Assembly: GCA_003956705.1 (NCBI GenBank)
Contig: QZCP01000667.1
Coordinates: forward strand, 115,861 to 179,860
From: Brevipalpus yothersi
Taxonomy: Eukaryota > Arthropoda > Arachnida > Trombidiformes > Tenuipalpidae
Length of the DNA stretch: 64,000 nt
Direction of reading: 5' to 3'
Shown in pieces: positions 1 to 13,400 of this stretch (position 1 is the first letter of the stretch; each line of letters begins with the position of its first letter). A program made the position numbers and the translations under genes. A model generated the notes under the pieces. The model did not search any database. It saw nothing but the letters and a program-made list of their open reading frames with translations, and was not told the origin of the DNA.

Positions 1-3000
1 ACTTTCAATCATTGGTCTCAACTCTTGGTAAACATCACTTGATGAAGCTGTCGAAGGTGGCTCAATCGAAGAATCAGTAGAAAGGAAAAGATTGCGAGAT
101 TCATCATTTGAACTGAGTATTGGTTGTGATTGTTTCAATGAATTGGCTAGATCACATTCTTCATTTCTACTTCCAAGACTGATTGCTGATGGATTGATTG
201 ATGAGACTTGATCAGAACTCTCTTCCACAGATGAATGCATCGAATATGAGGTACCTTTGAACACGTCTGGGGCAAGTTCTTCCACTTCAGAATCGGGAGG
301 AGTCAAAGTTCCGTTATCACTGAGATTTATATCACTTTCAAATGAGTCAGATTGACTTTTTGTGGATTTTCTGGCTTTTCTTTCCGAGTCAGAAGAGAAA
401 GAATAGTAGATAGTACTTTCTGAATCACTATCAGCGGTTGGACATGATACATATTCTGAATCTGATGATGAATTCAGTGGACCTACACTTTCTGAATCTC
501 GACGCTTTTCGGATATTATTTTTTGATTCATATCATCACCACTCTCAGATTCATCACTACTGGTACTAGCAAGTGGTTGTGAAGAATAAAGTTCCTGTAA
601 TTGCTTGAAATCAATTTGAGTTTCATCCGAATAATTTAAATTGCTTGATTTCTGTTCAGATTTGGTTGCAATAGCTTTTTTGCTCATCTCAAGGGATTGT
701 TTCACTGATGAATTATCAATTGCTAGTGTGGTCACAGATTCACTATCTGATTCACAAGATTCGGATGGTTCAGATTGTTCTTCAAGTGTTTCTAGTCGAC
801 CAAAATTATACGGTCTAAACATCATCGGATCACTTCCTGTGTCTAATCCTTTTAGAAAATCAGCTATTGCCTGAGAGCTAAACTGATATTCAGCGGATTC
901 TTGAGATGTTCCCGGAACAATTGCTGGTGATGATAATGGAGATGATGTTTCATCTGTGGAAGTTTCCAATTTCAAAACACTCTGATCTGGAATTGGTGAG
1001 AATGCTTTGAAAATAGATTTTTTCACTTTATCATGAGAAAATGGAGCTTCATCAGATTCTAAAATATCGATAGGAGGACTGGGCAGTATTGATTCTGAGA
1101 TATCATCTCGTTCCAGATCGGCTGATATTTCAGCTTCCGTTTCATCATCATCACTAAGTGAATAGTCAGCTATCGATGATATTAGACCAGATAAACTTGA
1201 CACTGATGTCAGTGAAACGGTAGGCGCTGATTGGATTGACTGCAATTCGATAGACTGTGAACTTTCAGATAACTGGCGAGAGAGATTATATCGTGTACCT
1301 GATTGTTCAGAGAATTGGACATTTGATAGGAGAAAATTTTCCGATTCAACAAGAGGTGATTCAATACTCATGGGAACAGAACAAAATTCTGACTCTGGTT
1401 TATCATCAACAAATCTCACATGTACTGGTTCATTAACAATGGAGAGATCAGATTTCTGACTTTCAAACTTTTCCTCTTTGGTGTCCAACTTATCATCCTC
1501 TTCACGTTTGTGTATTGTTGTCATATCAATGTCAACCTCTTCCTTTACCACATCCTCTACATCACTTGGATCATTTGATCTTCTGTGTATTGGAATATCA
1601 CTAATAATAGCAGTAGTAGTAGTAGAGATATTTGAATCTTTTGCATCCGATTCAGTCACTTGTTCAACTTTTTCGCTGACTTTTGATTTTTCTTCAGTTT
1701 CTTTTGAAGTCAAGATTGATTCTATTTGGTTTTTCTGATCATTTTCTTGAAGTTTTGTGAGTATTTTAGGAATGATTTCAACTTCACCTGATTGAAAACT
1801 ATCAGTACGATCGACAAAAGTTGATGGGTGAGTAGTGGTTGTTGTTGTCGTTAAATTTACTGCTTGTAAACTTGGAAGTGATGATGTTTCCGAAATTTTT
1901 TCAAAATTTTGCGGTTCCTCTGACATTTGAACACTATGTTGAGATGTTGACGGCTGATCAACATTGTACATAGATTGATCACTGTGACATAGTTCACTAA
2001 GATTGACTTCTTCTTGCTCTACTTCACTTTGAACACCTTTGACTGGCAAAGTTTCGCTTTCTTCCGAAAAAGCATCTTTCAAAACTTCTTCTGCCATGGA
2101 AATGCTTATCAGCGAATAACTTTCAATCGGAGGTTTGATAGGAATCACTTGAGATATACTGCTGATATTCTGCTGATTAGCAGCAGACTGATTCGTTTCT
2201 GATGGAAGCTCAAATGATGGCTGAATATTTTGAATACTGATTTCATCGGCACTTACTTCTCTTCGAATTGAATAAGCATCTACATCATGAAGTGATGGCT
2301 GAGTTTGTTGGGTCACTTCTTTCTTATTATCATCATGATAGACGAACACATCTTGTTCACTTGATGGTTGATAAAATTCTCTCAACACATGAGATTCACC
2401 CTCTTGTTCTGATACAACAATAGTAATATCACTCTTTGCACTGGTAACATCAGTGTTCAAGTCGATATGCTCAATTTTTTGCCCTGCCTCATCTTCCAAT
2501 GTCATCATCATCATTGGAATATCTTTTTCCACTGTTGTTGATTCCATTTTCATCTCATAAGATGAGGGTGCTCCAGCATCCTCTGAATCACGTCCAAGTG
2601 ATGCAGATTTTTCACTAGATCGGGAGGAGCTACTGTTGGAGCCAAATTCTTGTCTAAGCTTTTCAATGACAATTGGACCGAAATCTTCCATATCAGAGTC
2701 ATCACTATACACTGTCGACCGACCATGATGAGAATGTATGCGGTGTGGATATAAATAATCATCATCTATAATAGAATCAGAATCATATTCATGATCTGAT
2801 TCATGTAAGCTCGATGGTGATGCCAAAATTATTGGAATGTCTCGTCCTGATGTACTTCTTCCGATTTCATGTTTCACATTTAGCCTATCTTCCATGGCAA
2901 TGGAAACTTCTGGATTCAGCGAAATATTTGACTCATATGATTCACTAATACTTTCCTGTGCACTTGTTTGGGTCTCAATTTGAGTATCAATAGTATCAAT

Positions 3001-6000
3001 CGATTGGGATACAATTTTGGGTTCGTCAATTGTCGCTGATAACATCTCTTCGAGCTTTTCGATAGCTTCTACATGTTGACTAGCAGTTTCTGTTGATACA
3101 TCTGGCAAAATCTGAATATTTTCTGGAATTTTCGACGATTCAGGAAATTCTCTCGCTCTTCTTTCAGACTTTGGCAGCTGAGTTTCTTCCTTCTCCATTC
3201 TTTCTTCTGGATTGATAACCGTACATGTTGATGAGCTGGATAATTGAGTATCGATAGGAACTATAGCATGAGAGGAAGAAATTATCTCTTCTTCTTGAGG
3301 AATCATATTGTCATGAATAGTAGTTTCAAAGGTATCCAGATCGGTTTCTAGGTAAAGCGCTTTTTCAATTCTCTGTGGAACTATTTTAGGCTGTTCAGGT
3401 ATATCAAAATGTTCATCTTCCGAGTGCAATAATTGCTCACGAGTATCAGAATGTGACATATCATCATCAGCCGAATTGTCTAGCTCAGATATTGAAACGG
3501 AAGCAGATAGACTGTTGGTATCTGAATCTTCCTCCTTGGTAGCGTGTATAACGGTAGGAGTTTCATCAGATTCTCGAGAGCTCGAATAACTGAGAAGATG
3601 AGCTATTCTTTCTCTCATTGTTTGAAGTCTAGGCTCAAGATCAGCTCGAGCATCTCGAGGCTTATCAGCTTCCGGTGTCAGTAGACCAACTTCAGCCTCA
3701 TAATCTTCAAATGAAGTTCGATATGTTCTGGAAACTAATAAACTTTCTGGTGTCAATGGACTTGATGATGCTGGACTCTCAGCTATACTGTAAAGTGAAG
3801 GTATCGCAATGGTAGTGGGCATAGTTGGCATCAATTGTGTATCATATAATTCGCTAACTTTATATTCCAACTCAGAACTTTCAATTGGATCAGATGATTG
3901 ATCTTTAGGTGAGTCAGGAGAACGAGGTCGACTTGTAATTGTTTCTAGACTATCCAAAGTGTTCACCGATACGGATGATTCACGTCTAGGATCACTTGAT
4001 GAGCTAGTATTTTCTCCTTCACAAGAATGATATACTGTACTTCCACTGGTTGTCTGATCATTGGATGGAAATGATATGTATTCCGATTCATCGGAACTGG
4101 GATCACTTGGAGGAGAATCGAATGCTGGATGATTCTGTAGATCACGAATAGACTCTTGTATACGATTCAAATAATCATCTGGATGGATTGGTTGACTAAA
4201 ATCAACTTCAAATTGATCATCATCTAAATGATCATGAGAAAAATCTGGCTTATCAGAAATTCCTGTCGTAAATCTTTCAGCTGATACTTCTCTCAATTGA
4301 TGATCTCGACTCGGATGATAAGAAGAATATGCATCAGAAACTACTGCACCAATATAAAAGTCATCCAAAGCATGTGAAGTCTCATCAGACCAATAAATAT
4401 CCATTGTTTCTGGATTTTCACTTGGTGAAGGATATAATTCTTCTCCAATAGGTGTTTCAATATCATGATACACTTGATTACTAGAACTTCCTAATTGGCC
4501 TGCTTGAGAAACTTCCATCAGATCATCATCATGTTCAGGACTGTGTTGAGACCTAATGATTGGAACTTTCAAACTTACACCAGTTTTTTGGGTAGAAAAT
4601 TCTTTAGCTACATGATGATAATCTTCAACTGAAGGGAATGTTTGCATATCAAGTGTCTCATCAGATGGAAAACTTCCAGACTCACGGTCAGACTTCGCAT
4701 CTGATTGATGACCAAGTGATGCTTTTGATATAATTAATTTCTTAATTTTTCTTTCAATCGGTGGTTTTGAGCTCAATTTGGTGGACTCAAGTGTTTCATC
4801 AGCTACCTCATCCTCAAATTCTGATTCATCAGTTTGCGAAGCTTTCGATTCTGAGCAACACGAACTTGTGGTCGAATGTACACTGAGACGAGATGGTTGA
4901 ATATCTGATCTACTTGGATAATTGAACACTTCTTTCGATTCATCATCATCAAGTTCTGGAGGTGAAAATGTGAATGGTGAAGATGTGGTTGATTTGGGTC
5001 TAGTGAATGAGCTTGTTCTACCTCGATACAGATAACGTTGATGATCATTTTCCCATCCTTCATCTTCCAAGAAAGGTAACTCATTTTGCTTCTCATACAC
5101 AACACATGGTTTCAGTGGACTTTGTTCATCTGAAATGGCAATCTCACTTGCTAGTATAGCCATTTCACCGGCTACAAGAGCCATGAGGCCAGTTTCAAGA
5201 GCTTGATTAGCAATCAGTAAATCTTCATAATCTTCTTGAGCTGATAAAGACAATTCTTCTTCCATCTCTTCAATATCTTCCAGTAAGCGGCGATCAATTT
5301 CATTATTAAAATAATATTCATACTCAACATCATCCGAATTAAGATCACGATCTGATGCGGTTTGGGTTGCCCTGGAAGAGCCCCATGCACTGTTGTATAT
5401 AACAGATTCTGGTGAATCTGGTGTTGTATCACCTCTAGATAATTCTTCATCAATCCATTCCGGATATTCCGACAATATTTGTCCATACGATTTTTTCTTA
5501 CTCAATTCATCCAAAATTTTGGGTGGCCGATACGATGGCATCAAGAAAGATTTATCTGTCTGAATTTTTCGATGAACTCTTCGAATCAGATCACTTGTCT
5601 GGGTGGTTATAGAGCGGACATCAACTAAACGGAACCAAACATTTGGATCACGTTCGTTTGATTTCAATTTGTAAGCCTCTGATGGAGACCAGTGTGACAG
5701 TGTTTCAGATAGACCTGGAACATCAAGATCATTGATCGAAATGCCTAGATCTATCGAGTAAACACGAAGAACTTCAACACAATAGAAGAGAATACGCTCT
5801 AGGATTCCTTCCTCTAAAGATTTCAACAATTCTCGAGCGATATATCGATACTTAGGATATCCTGTTTCTTGTGACACTTCAACACGAGCAATTTTCACAG
5901 CAGAACTTATCAAATTTGTGCCCTCTTTGGTTAAAAGAGGTGCATAGTAGGACCATGTTCGAACACATCGATCAAAATCAATCGAGTTTCGAGATGATCT

Positions 6001-7403
6001 AACATGGGGAACAGTGAATTCATTCATTTGATAGAAAAATTTTTTACGGCCACTTCTCTGATGAACCATCAAATTATTTGATGATAACGATGCATAATCA
6101 TAATTAACATTCTGAAGCTTACCGGAAGGCCCAGTGTGGGCTATATGACTGATTGTCTCAATTGATGATGACTGAATACTGGTAGTGGTGGCGGTAAGAT
6201 GAGGATCTAGGCATTTACTGAATTGTTGCCGAAGTGGACTGGCAGATCGACAATCATCACTTCGCCATTCACGCATGATGGCAGGAACAGATTCCATCTG
6301 ATTTTCAGATATATCATCAGTTCTCATTAGTGATGAGGTGACACTGGGTCTTATCAGGAGTCGTGCAAATTCTCCTTGATCTAATAAGCCCAGATCACAA
6401 TCATCGTAATTCTTATTCACTTCGATCTGCTCAGGTCCTGATCGTACAATTAATCTAGCCTCAATAGGTTCAGATACTCTGTCTATACTAGGAGATTTGT
6501 CTCTAGTTTGTTCAGTAAGTGTGAGGCTTTCTTCTTGTGTACGATCAACTATGGGTTCAGTTTCATCATGATGTTGCTGACTATTGGGATCAGTGGGAAC
6601 TTTCATGGAAAATTCAGGTTCATCATGATACAATTCTGTTTGGCTACTAGATATTTGTAATTCTAATATCTTCAGTGCATCTGCAATAGCGATGCTCTCC
6701 ATCGAAGATGGTCTCACATCTTCTCGATCATAATCCTCATCCTCATCATCATCTTTTTCCTCATCCCAATAGTCATCATCACGATAAATATTTTCGGCAA
6801 CAATTCTTGACTCATCACCATAAACCTCAAAACCATAATTTGATGACTTATCGTAAAGATATTCTTGATTACCGTGTTTTTTATCGGCTTCCGGTATCGA
6901 ACTTTTCCGTTGTCCTGGTTTGCCTGTGGATTTTTTGGAATCCGAACTGGTACCACTACTGCTGGGAATCTTTGAGGTTGTCTTTGATCCGGCAGTTGAA
7001 TCCAAGGAAAGAGCTCGCTTTGGTGGCTCTGAACGACTGCCACCAATTTTGGATGCTATCTTGGAAATGAATGAAGTTTTTGGTTTGCTGGTTGTTGTTT
7101 TGGCTGCTGGTGCCTTGGTGGTGGATGTTGTAGTAGAATCGGTAGTCTCAAAAACAGATCTACGCTCTTGGAATGGACCAACTGATTCGATTATTTCACC
7201 TTCTGCCGATGATTTACGGCGACCTGATTCAGTTTCGGACATTGCTCGTCGCCCACTGGTCAAAGGTTTGGGTACTGGACGCTTAGAACTGGCATCTGAA
7301 AGTTTCTTAAAATAATCTTTCTTCTCCGGAAAACTCATCTTGGGTGAAGCTGATTCCGCTCTCATGGAGCGATCTTGCTTAGCATCTTTACGGTCAGACT
7401 GAC
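1..7403 (-). CDS. Ankyrin giant exon (at least 2467 codons, open at left edge)
   Basis: Acceptor aatcaattcag|GT in phase 1, then no in-frame stop for 7401 nt down to position 1. The exon runs out of the window. Order: a basic Ser/Thr-rich start (exon residues about 1-200) with two SxIP motifs at 6975-6964 and 6903-6892; an acidic run (DDDYWDEEKDDDEDEDYDRE) near 6780-6717; an aromatic, apparently ordered segment at about 6063-5450; a hydrophobic helix at about 5220-5125; then some 1700 residues rich in Ser, Asp, Glu and Gln with few hydrophobics. In size and composition it matches giant exons of axonal ankyrins, which act as long flexible spacers linking the membrane skeleton to microtubules. 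Its place after the death domain differs from vertebrates. A giant isoform would exceed about 4200 residues even as truncated here. Confidence 0.95.
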
Positions 7404-10400
7404 CTGAATTGATTTGGGAATGCGGATTCAAGGTAGGATGGATGAGGAGGGAATATTTGAATGTGTGATGTGTGAGGATGGACAGAGAGAGATAGGTGAT
7501 GATGGTGGATGTGAGAAGGATGAAGTGGGAAAATTAAGATGAGATAAGAAAGATCAGAATAGGGATATCATGTTATGTTGACAAAGATCAAAGATGTTGG
7601 TTAATTGAGGGATCTGATGATGAGGTTCAAAGATGAGAATTTTGGTCGGGAAGGAGCATTTAATTACATGGGGAAAGCACAGTGTTTATGCAAATTCATG
7701 CTAATCAGCTGGAATTTTTGAGGAGAAAGTGTAAAAAAAATTTTGAAGCCAAGTGCATACGATTGGATTGGAATATATATTTTGTTGAAAACACATTCAG
7801 ATAATGTAAAGTGCAATTTGAAGCATTTGATTTGGTTCTTGGAACATCATGCTGAGCGGTGATATTTTATGTCTTAAAAAATATATGATGCTAGCATGCC
7901 AGATTAAAATGAATGCCATTATGAAATGATATCATGAGAAAATTTTGGAAAAAAATACAAAGCATGCCTTCAATTTATTGATGATACAAGACATAATGAA
8001 ATCATCGCATGTAAATAATGGAATTTTATAAATTAGATCCATTTTTTGGTTGTTAAAAGTGTTTTGATTAGTCTCAGATTTAAGAAGATATTCTAACTAT
8101 CTGTATATGCACAATGCTAGATGACTACATGAAAGTTTGCTGAGTTTCAAGAACAGAGGGAAAGAGATCAGGATGAAATTCATTGGTAAATGAATTTCAA
8201 TGTGAATATATTGCTCTCATTCTCATTCTTCATCACTATTTTCTTTCAGATTCTGACTGGAAAAGAATGATAAAAACAGAGGTACAGAGGAAACTGATTG
8301 ATACAAAGACCATGCAAGACATTGATCAAGGAAGGAATATTACTACTAAAATTATAATTCAAACTCGCATTGAAACGAAAATAAGAGGCAATCCATTGAA
8401 AAAAAATATCTCATCAAATGAAACAAAAAGAACAAATAAACGGATTGTGATTACAACATGGATAAAAGTGACAATCGATACCAAACATGCTGCAATTAAG
8501 TCATCGATGAACAAAAGCATATCTATCGAGGAGATTGAATCATGTACTGATTCTTAAGTAATAAGATAGGAAGCATGCTGGAACATTCATACAGATGATG
8601 ATTGAAGCATGATGGGAAAAGGCAAAAGATCTAGAAATAGATTTCAGATCGACAGGTCAGGTGTGTATATCCATTTATTGACTACTAAAAAATAATTTTA
8701 AATTTTAAAATCAGATTCTACTGATTCATTCATTCATTGCTAAAACTGAAAAATTGATAGAACAAATTTTTTTTTCTCTTATTTCTCGCATTTAAGGAAA
8801 AAACAAGCTGGTCTAAGAAGAAGTATCTAAGGAATTGGATCGTAATTTTTTCAGAAAAAGAAAAGAAAAGCGATCAGGATGAGGTGAAAAAAAACAAAAA
8901 TAAAAGGATTTTGTCAAAATTCGATACCAGTTCAGAATTCAGGTGGAAGAGAGCATATTTGGAAATATGACAAAAAAGGTAAGAATAATTCGGTGGGAGA
9001 AGCTCATTATTGGAATGAAAATAGTAGAAGATGAGATGGGAAAGAGAATGAGAGCAATTACTGGTTAATGATTATGAAGCATTTTTTTTTCATTCTTCTG
9101 TTCTGAGTCCAATAGGACCTATCATATCATTCGTCTGATCATTGTGAGATTTAACTCTAATTTGGTGTCGAAAGTTATGTCTAGCAAGTGCATATTTTTT
9201 AGGTAGTTAGATTTGCACAGGATTGATAGATAATATTTAGTAGTAAAATGGAAAATATAACCTTTCAGGGAAAATTTAAGTGTGGTGCTTCTATATGATC
9301 ATCTGCATCATCAATACAAAATAAAATCGATGTGTATATATATCATCATCTGATCAAAATGATAGCGGTCAATGGTCAACCTTGTCAGTCAATAGATCAT
9401 ATGTATACATATATATAAAAAAGGAGAGATTGCAAAATAGGCATCAAAAGCAAAAGAAAAACACACAGATGATAATTTGATGTGTTGGAGAGAGGTGGAT
9501 AGAGATGAGCCAGATAATTTGGATATATAAGAGGGATGATAAGGATGACCACGGGTCTTCATTCGAAGGGACCATATTATCTCACTTACTTTCATCTTTT
9601 TCAGCTGATGCGGATGGATGCGTTTCACAAGTCGTTTTATGCTCTACCACATGCACAATATCGCCAGCAGCTCCTTCTTCGAACCATTCTGAATGAGTGT
9701 GTGTAAGTGTGAAGAGAATAAGCGAAATTAGAGAAAAAAATATTCGCAAATATTCAAATTAAGAATATAAAGAAAGATGGAAGGGATTTTTGGAACAAGC
9801 ATCACTACAAATTTTTCAACTACAGAAAGCGGTTGGGATCAAAAATTTGCGCAAATAATTTTCAGCAGAAAAAGTTTCCCTCCCCATCATCTTCATCTTG
9901 GACCTTATTTTGGATATTCAAGGAATTTATTTTCTCATTATTATTATCATGAATATTGCCATTTTTGATCAATGAATTTTAACAAGAATCGAAGAACCGT
10001 TAAACATTAGCCCAGAATAAGTTTGAAAGTAGAGGTAAGAAGAAGATATCTTGCTCAGAAAAAATAACCGAGACAGACAGACAAAAGATTTGTAATTTAA
10101 GAATAATTTTCTCTTGAATTCATTAGAATGGAAGCGTTAAAAAATGGTAAATAATAGAATGCGACCAAACCAAGTACGCATGTGAAAATTAAGTAGATCA
10201 ATGTAAAGAGATCTCAAACAAGTGGATTTAAGCAGGATCTTATATTTTCTAGAAAGATAAGGCAGAAAACAATGGAAACAACATCAGACAGAAGATAACA
10301 TCTCTCAGTGGGAGATACTTTCATCCACAGAAACTTCAGACAAAGCTCTAAGAGGTTCTCTAGCAATTTTTCCACTCATTTCCACATTATCATCTGGATT

Positions 10401-13400
10401 TTCCCCTTTTTCATGACATTCTCCCGATTTATCTTTCTCATCATTCAATTCCAAAGATTCCGAGTCTGTTGTTGGCAAACTTTCGGCACTTTTCGTTAGC
10501 ATTAGAGAACGAAAAGCTGCTTGCTTCCGGGAACGAACTAAATAACGTTCTGATTCCGATTCTGATTCAGTATCTTCAACAGGAGTAAGAGCTTTCGGAT
10601 AACGTTTGGTGCGTATCGATTGAGGATTATTGTGGCGACCCTCTCCACCGGATAAAATTTCCTCATCAGTTGTGGGCACATTGAGACCATCAGAGCCAAT
10701 ATCAGCATAATTGGATATAATGATAGACGGACTGACACCACTTTCATCCACATCACTGTTACTCCGGCCACGAACTTCATTATCGGTGGTTGATAGACGA
10801 GCAAATTGACTTTGCAACATGGAATCCACATCAAAGCTCATCTCTTCGTTGGTCAAAGCGTTTACATCAGTATCATCATCAAAATCTGATTGTTCAAAAT
10901 CTTCCAATTCCGATTGAGCTGGTGTCTCCTCACGTCTCGATTCTTCAAGAGAATCTGGCTGGTCAATACTGTTCGATTCGACCATGGCAGTACCCTCTGG
11001 TCGCTCATGATAAGTGGTCACCATACACAATGGTCGACCAAGAACTGTTTCTAGATATATTTCCATTTCCTTATGATTGTATTCCGGTCGAACTTTGAAA
11101 AATTGATCATCATCAAAATCATCGGAAGATCCTTCGTAGTCTTCCAAATCAGTACCATACTCATCATCTTCCTCAGGCCCAGCACCGGCTGTATTGGATC
11201 TATCGACATCATAAAAATCTTCACTTTCAGTCAAATATTCGGGAGTATCAGGAGATGGTAGCAGTGATGAGCTACCAGGATTCAGATGAAGACTAGAAGA
11301 TGATCCAGAGGATTCATTTTCTATTTTACGATATTTTTTAGCACCACGTCTACGAAGTCCATCAGAAGGAGGTTTAGACATGATCCAAACTGTCCTTTGA
11401 GGACTCACAAATCTGAACACAGGCAACAGAGTGAATGAAGATAGGAACTATGATAGATGGTTAAAACTACAAACTACTTGATAAAATACTTGGACTAATA
11501 GGCAATACAACAGTGAAGTATAGATTAAACTAGAAAACTAGTATCACTAAGATTCAGAACAATTGGAACAATTCGAAAATAGTTCAAATAGCTACATGGT
11601 TGTGTCAGGAGGTGACAAATGAGTGAAGTGGATCTTGGTTACGTTTAACCGAATTGAAGTGAGTTAATTAGATTCCGAGACACTTTTGTAAGGTTTGACA
11701 GAGAAGCCCTAGAAAACAATCGAGTCATCATACACTACTATCACTACTACATGCGACCCACTATGAGATCCTATTCTTCCGTATATGTTCACTTGGAAGA
11801 AGTAAAGTGAAATGTGAGCATGAAAGAAGAATATCCTCAATATAGTAGAGCTTCCGAGAACAGATCAGATAAGATTTGACAATGAAAATCTCTATTTTGC
11901 TACACCAGCGATTTGAATATGAATGTATTTTTTATCGAGTTGAGCTGATTTTTCATGAACATCATGAGGAAGAGAAAAACAGGAGGAATCTTTTCGAAGC
12001 TCTCGAAGGTATTCATATCGATCTTGTCAATGAACGGAATGTTTAGGAGAGAATGTTTGATGGAGAGTAAAAGATATTTCTAGTAGCAACCATTCAATTC
12101 AAAACTGATGAATTCATATCAAAGAAATGGATATGGAGAAAAAAACAATTTTCCCTCACACAGCAGAATTTATGTAGATCAAGAATGCAAAGATAATGAA
12201 TTCAATAAGTCGAGCAACGCAAATTCAGCAAAAGAAGCAGGAGGAGGATAGGAAGGAATAGAAAGGAACTATTCTACTGTTCTTACACTGGTCTCATTAC
12301 TTTAACCCGATTCACAGAGGATCGGGCTCATGTTTGTAATGAAACTAGTGTTAAAACTCATTATTTTCCAGCAATCAGGCACATATGGAAATAGCAATCG
12401 CTAATATGTCACATCAATAAATATTCTATCTCTAAAACTGATAATACAAATTCTATTGCACGAGTACATCGCTACACATGCGAGAGAATTTTTTATTTCT
12501 TAATTTCAATGACAGAATTTTCGGAATTATCCTCTGACCTTTCTGGTGTACTATCATCTGATTGCTAGAAGAGCTTGATCAATCATCAGGCTCTCTTACC
12601 TTTATTGATATTAACGTCTTTTGATCGAAAATATTTGTCAACCTCGCGATATACTTCTTGTAAGATTTTCTCGGCAATCCTATGGTATTCCTCTTTCCCG
12701 ATTGGTTCTGAATAGTACATATATATCAGAGGACACATTGAGCAGAGATAGGCAAAGGCAGCGAAGACAATTTTTTTTGTATCGGACAAGTTAATTGCAT
12801 TTTCAATCGATTAGAGATGTGTCATTATCATTCGGGAAGAATGTAGGCCAACAAGGAAGAAAACATTGTGACTACGATTCTCATGCCAAGAAGTTGCAAT
12901 AATTAGCATCACAATTATGCTGATCAGAGGAAGGTAAATTCTATTGGAATGCAATCAGGTCTTTGAGTTTGGTAGAGGAGTTAATTTGAATTGAATTTTC
13001 AATCTGTTAACAGGATGTTGATAATATGATAAAATGAACGAGAATTGAGACAAGAATCTTCATCAAATTGGTTAAAAATTTGTTCCTCATAAAGAATTGC
13101 ATAGATCAATTGACTTATGAAGACAAATGCTCCCCACTTGATTAGTTGATTAAGGAGCTTATTGAACATGAATTTTTGATGGAAACTATCAAATTTGAGA
13201 GTGTGATTTTGGTCAATTTAGACTCTTATCATCGAATCAAAAGTTATAATCATTTAGATTGACAACAAAGTTCAATCCAAAGATTATCTTGTGGAAAATT
13301 TAAAGAGGAAAGTGAAATGGCAAATCAGCGAAAATATTCAAAAAAAATAAGCTTATCAAGCAAGCATCGGGCAGCATTAAGCAAAGAAATCCTCAAAAGA

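Noticed and set aside
8183..8557. 124-aa plus-strand ORF in the intron before the giant exon
   Set aside because: Composition (Ile, Thr, Lys) is that of AT-rich DNA; no poly(A) signal or domain supports it.
10305..11426. Exon 25 as an independent intronless gene
   Set aside because: No good ATG with coding context upstream of the phase-1 acceptor; composition matches the ankyrin tail and the junction phase fits, so it is better read as an ankyrin ending.
12586..12789. 67-aa ORF resembling a small single-span membrane protein
   Set aside because: It has no ATG at its start (TTG), and its hydrophobic first third is the pyrimidine-rich tract of the acceptor at 12708. Only 12707-12600 reads as an exon of the ankyrin gene.
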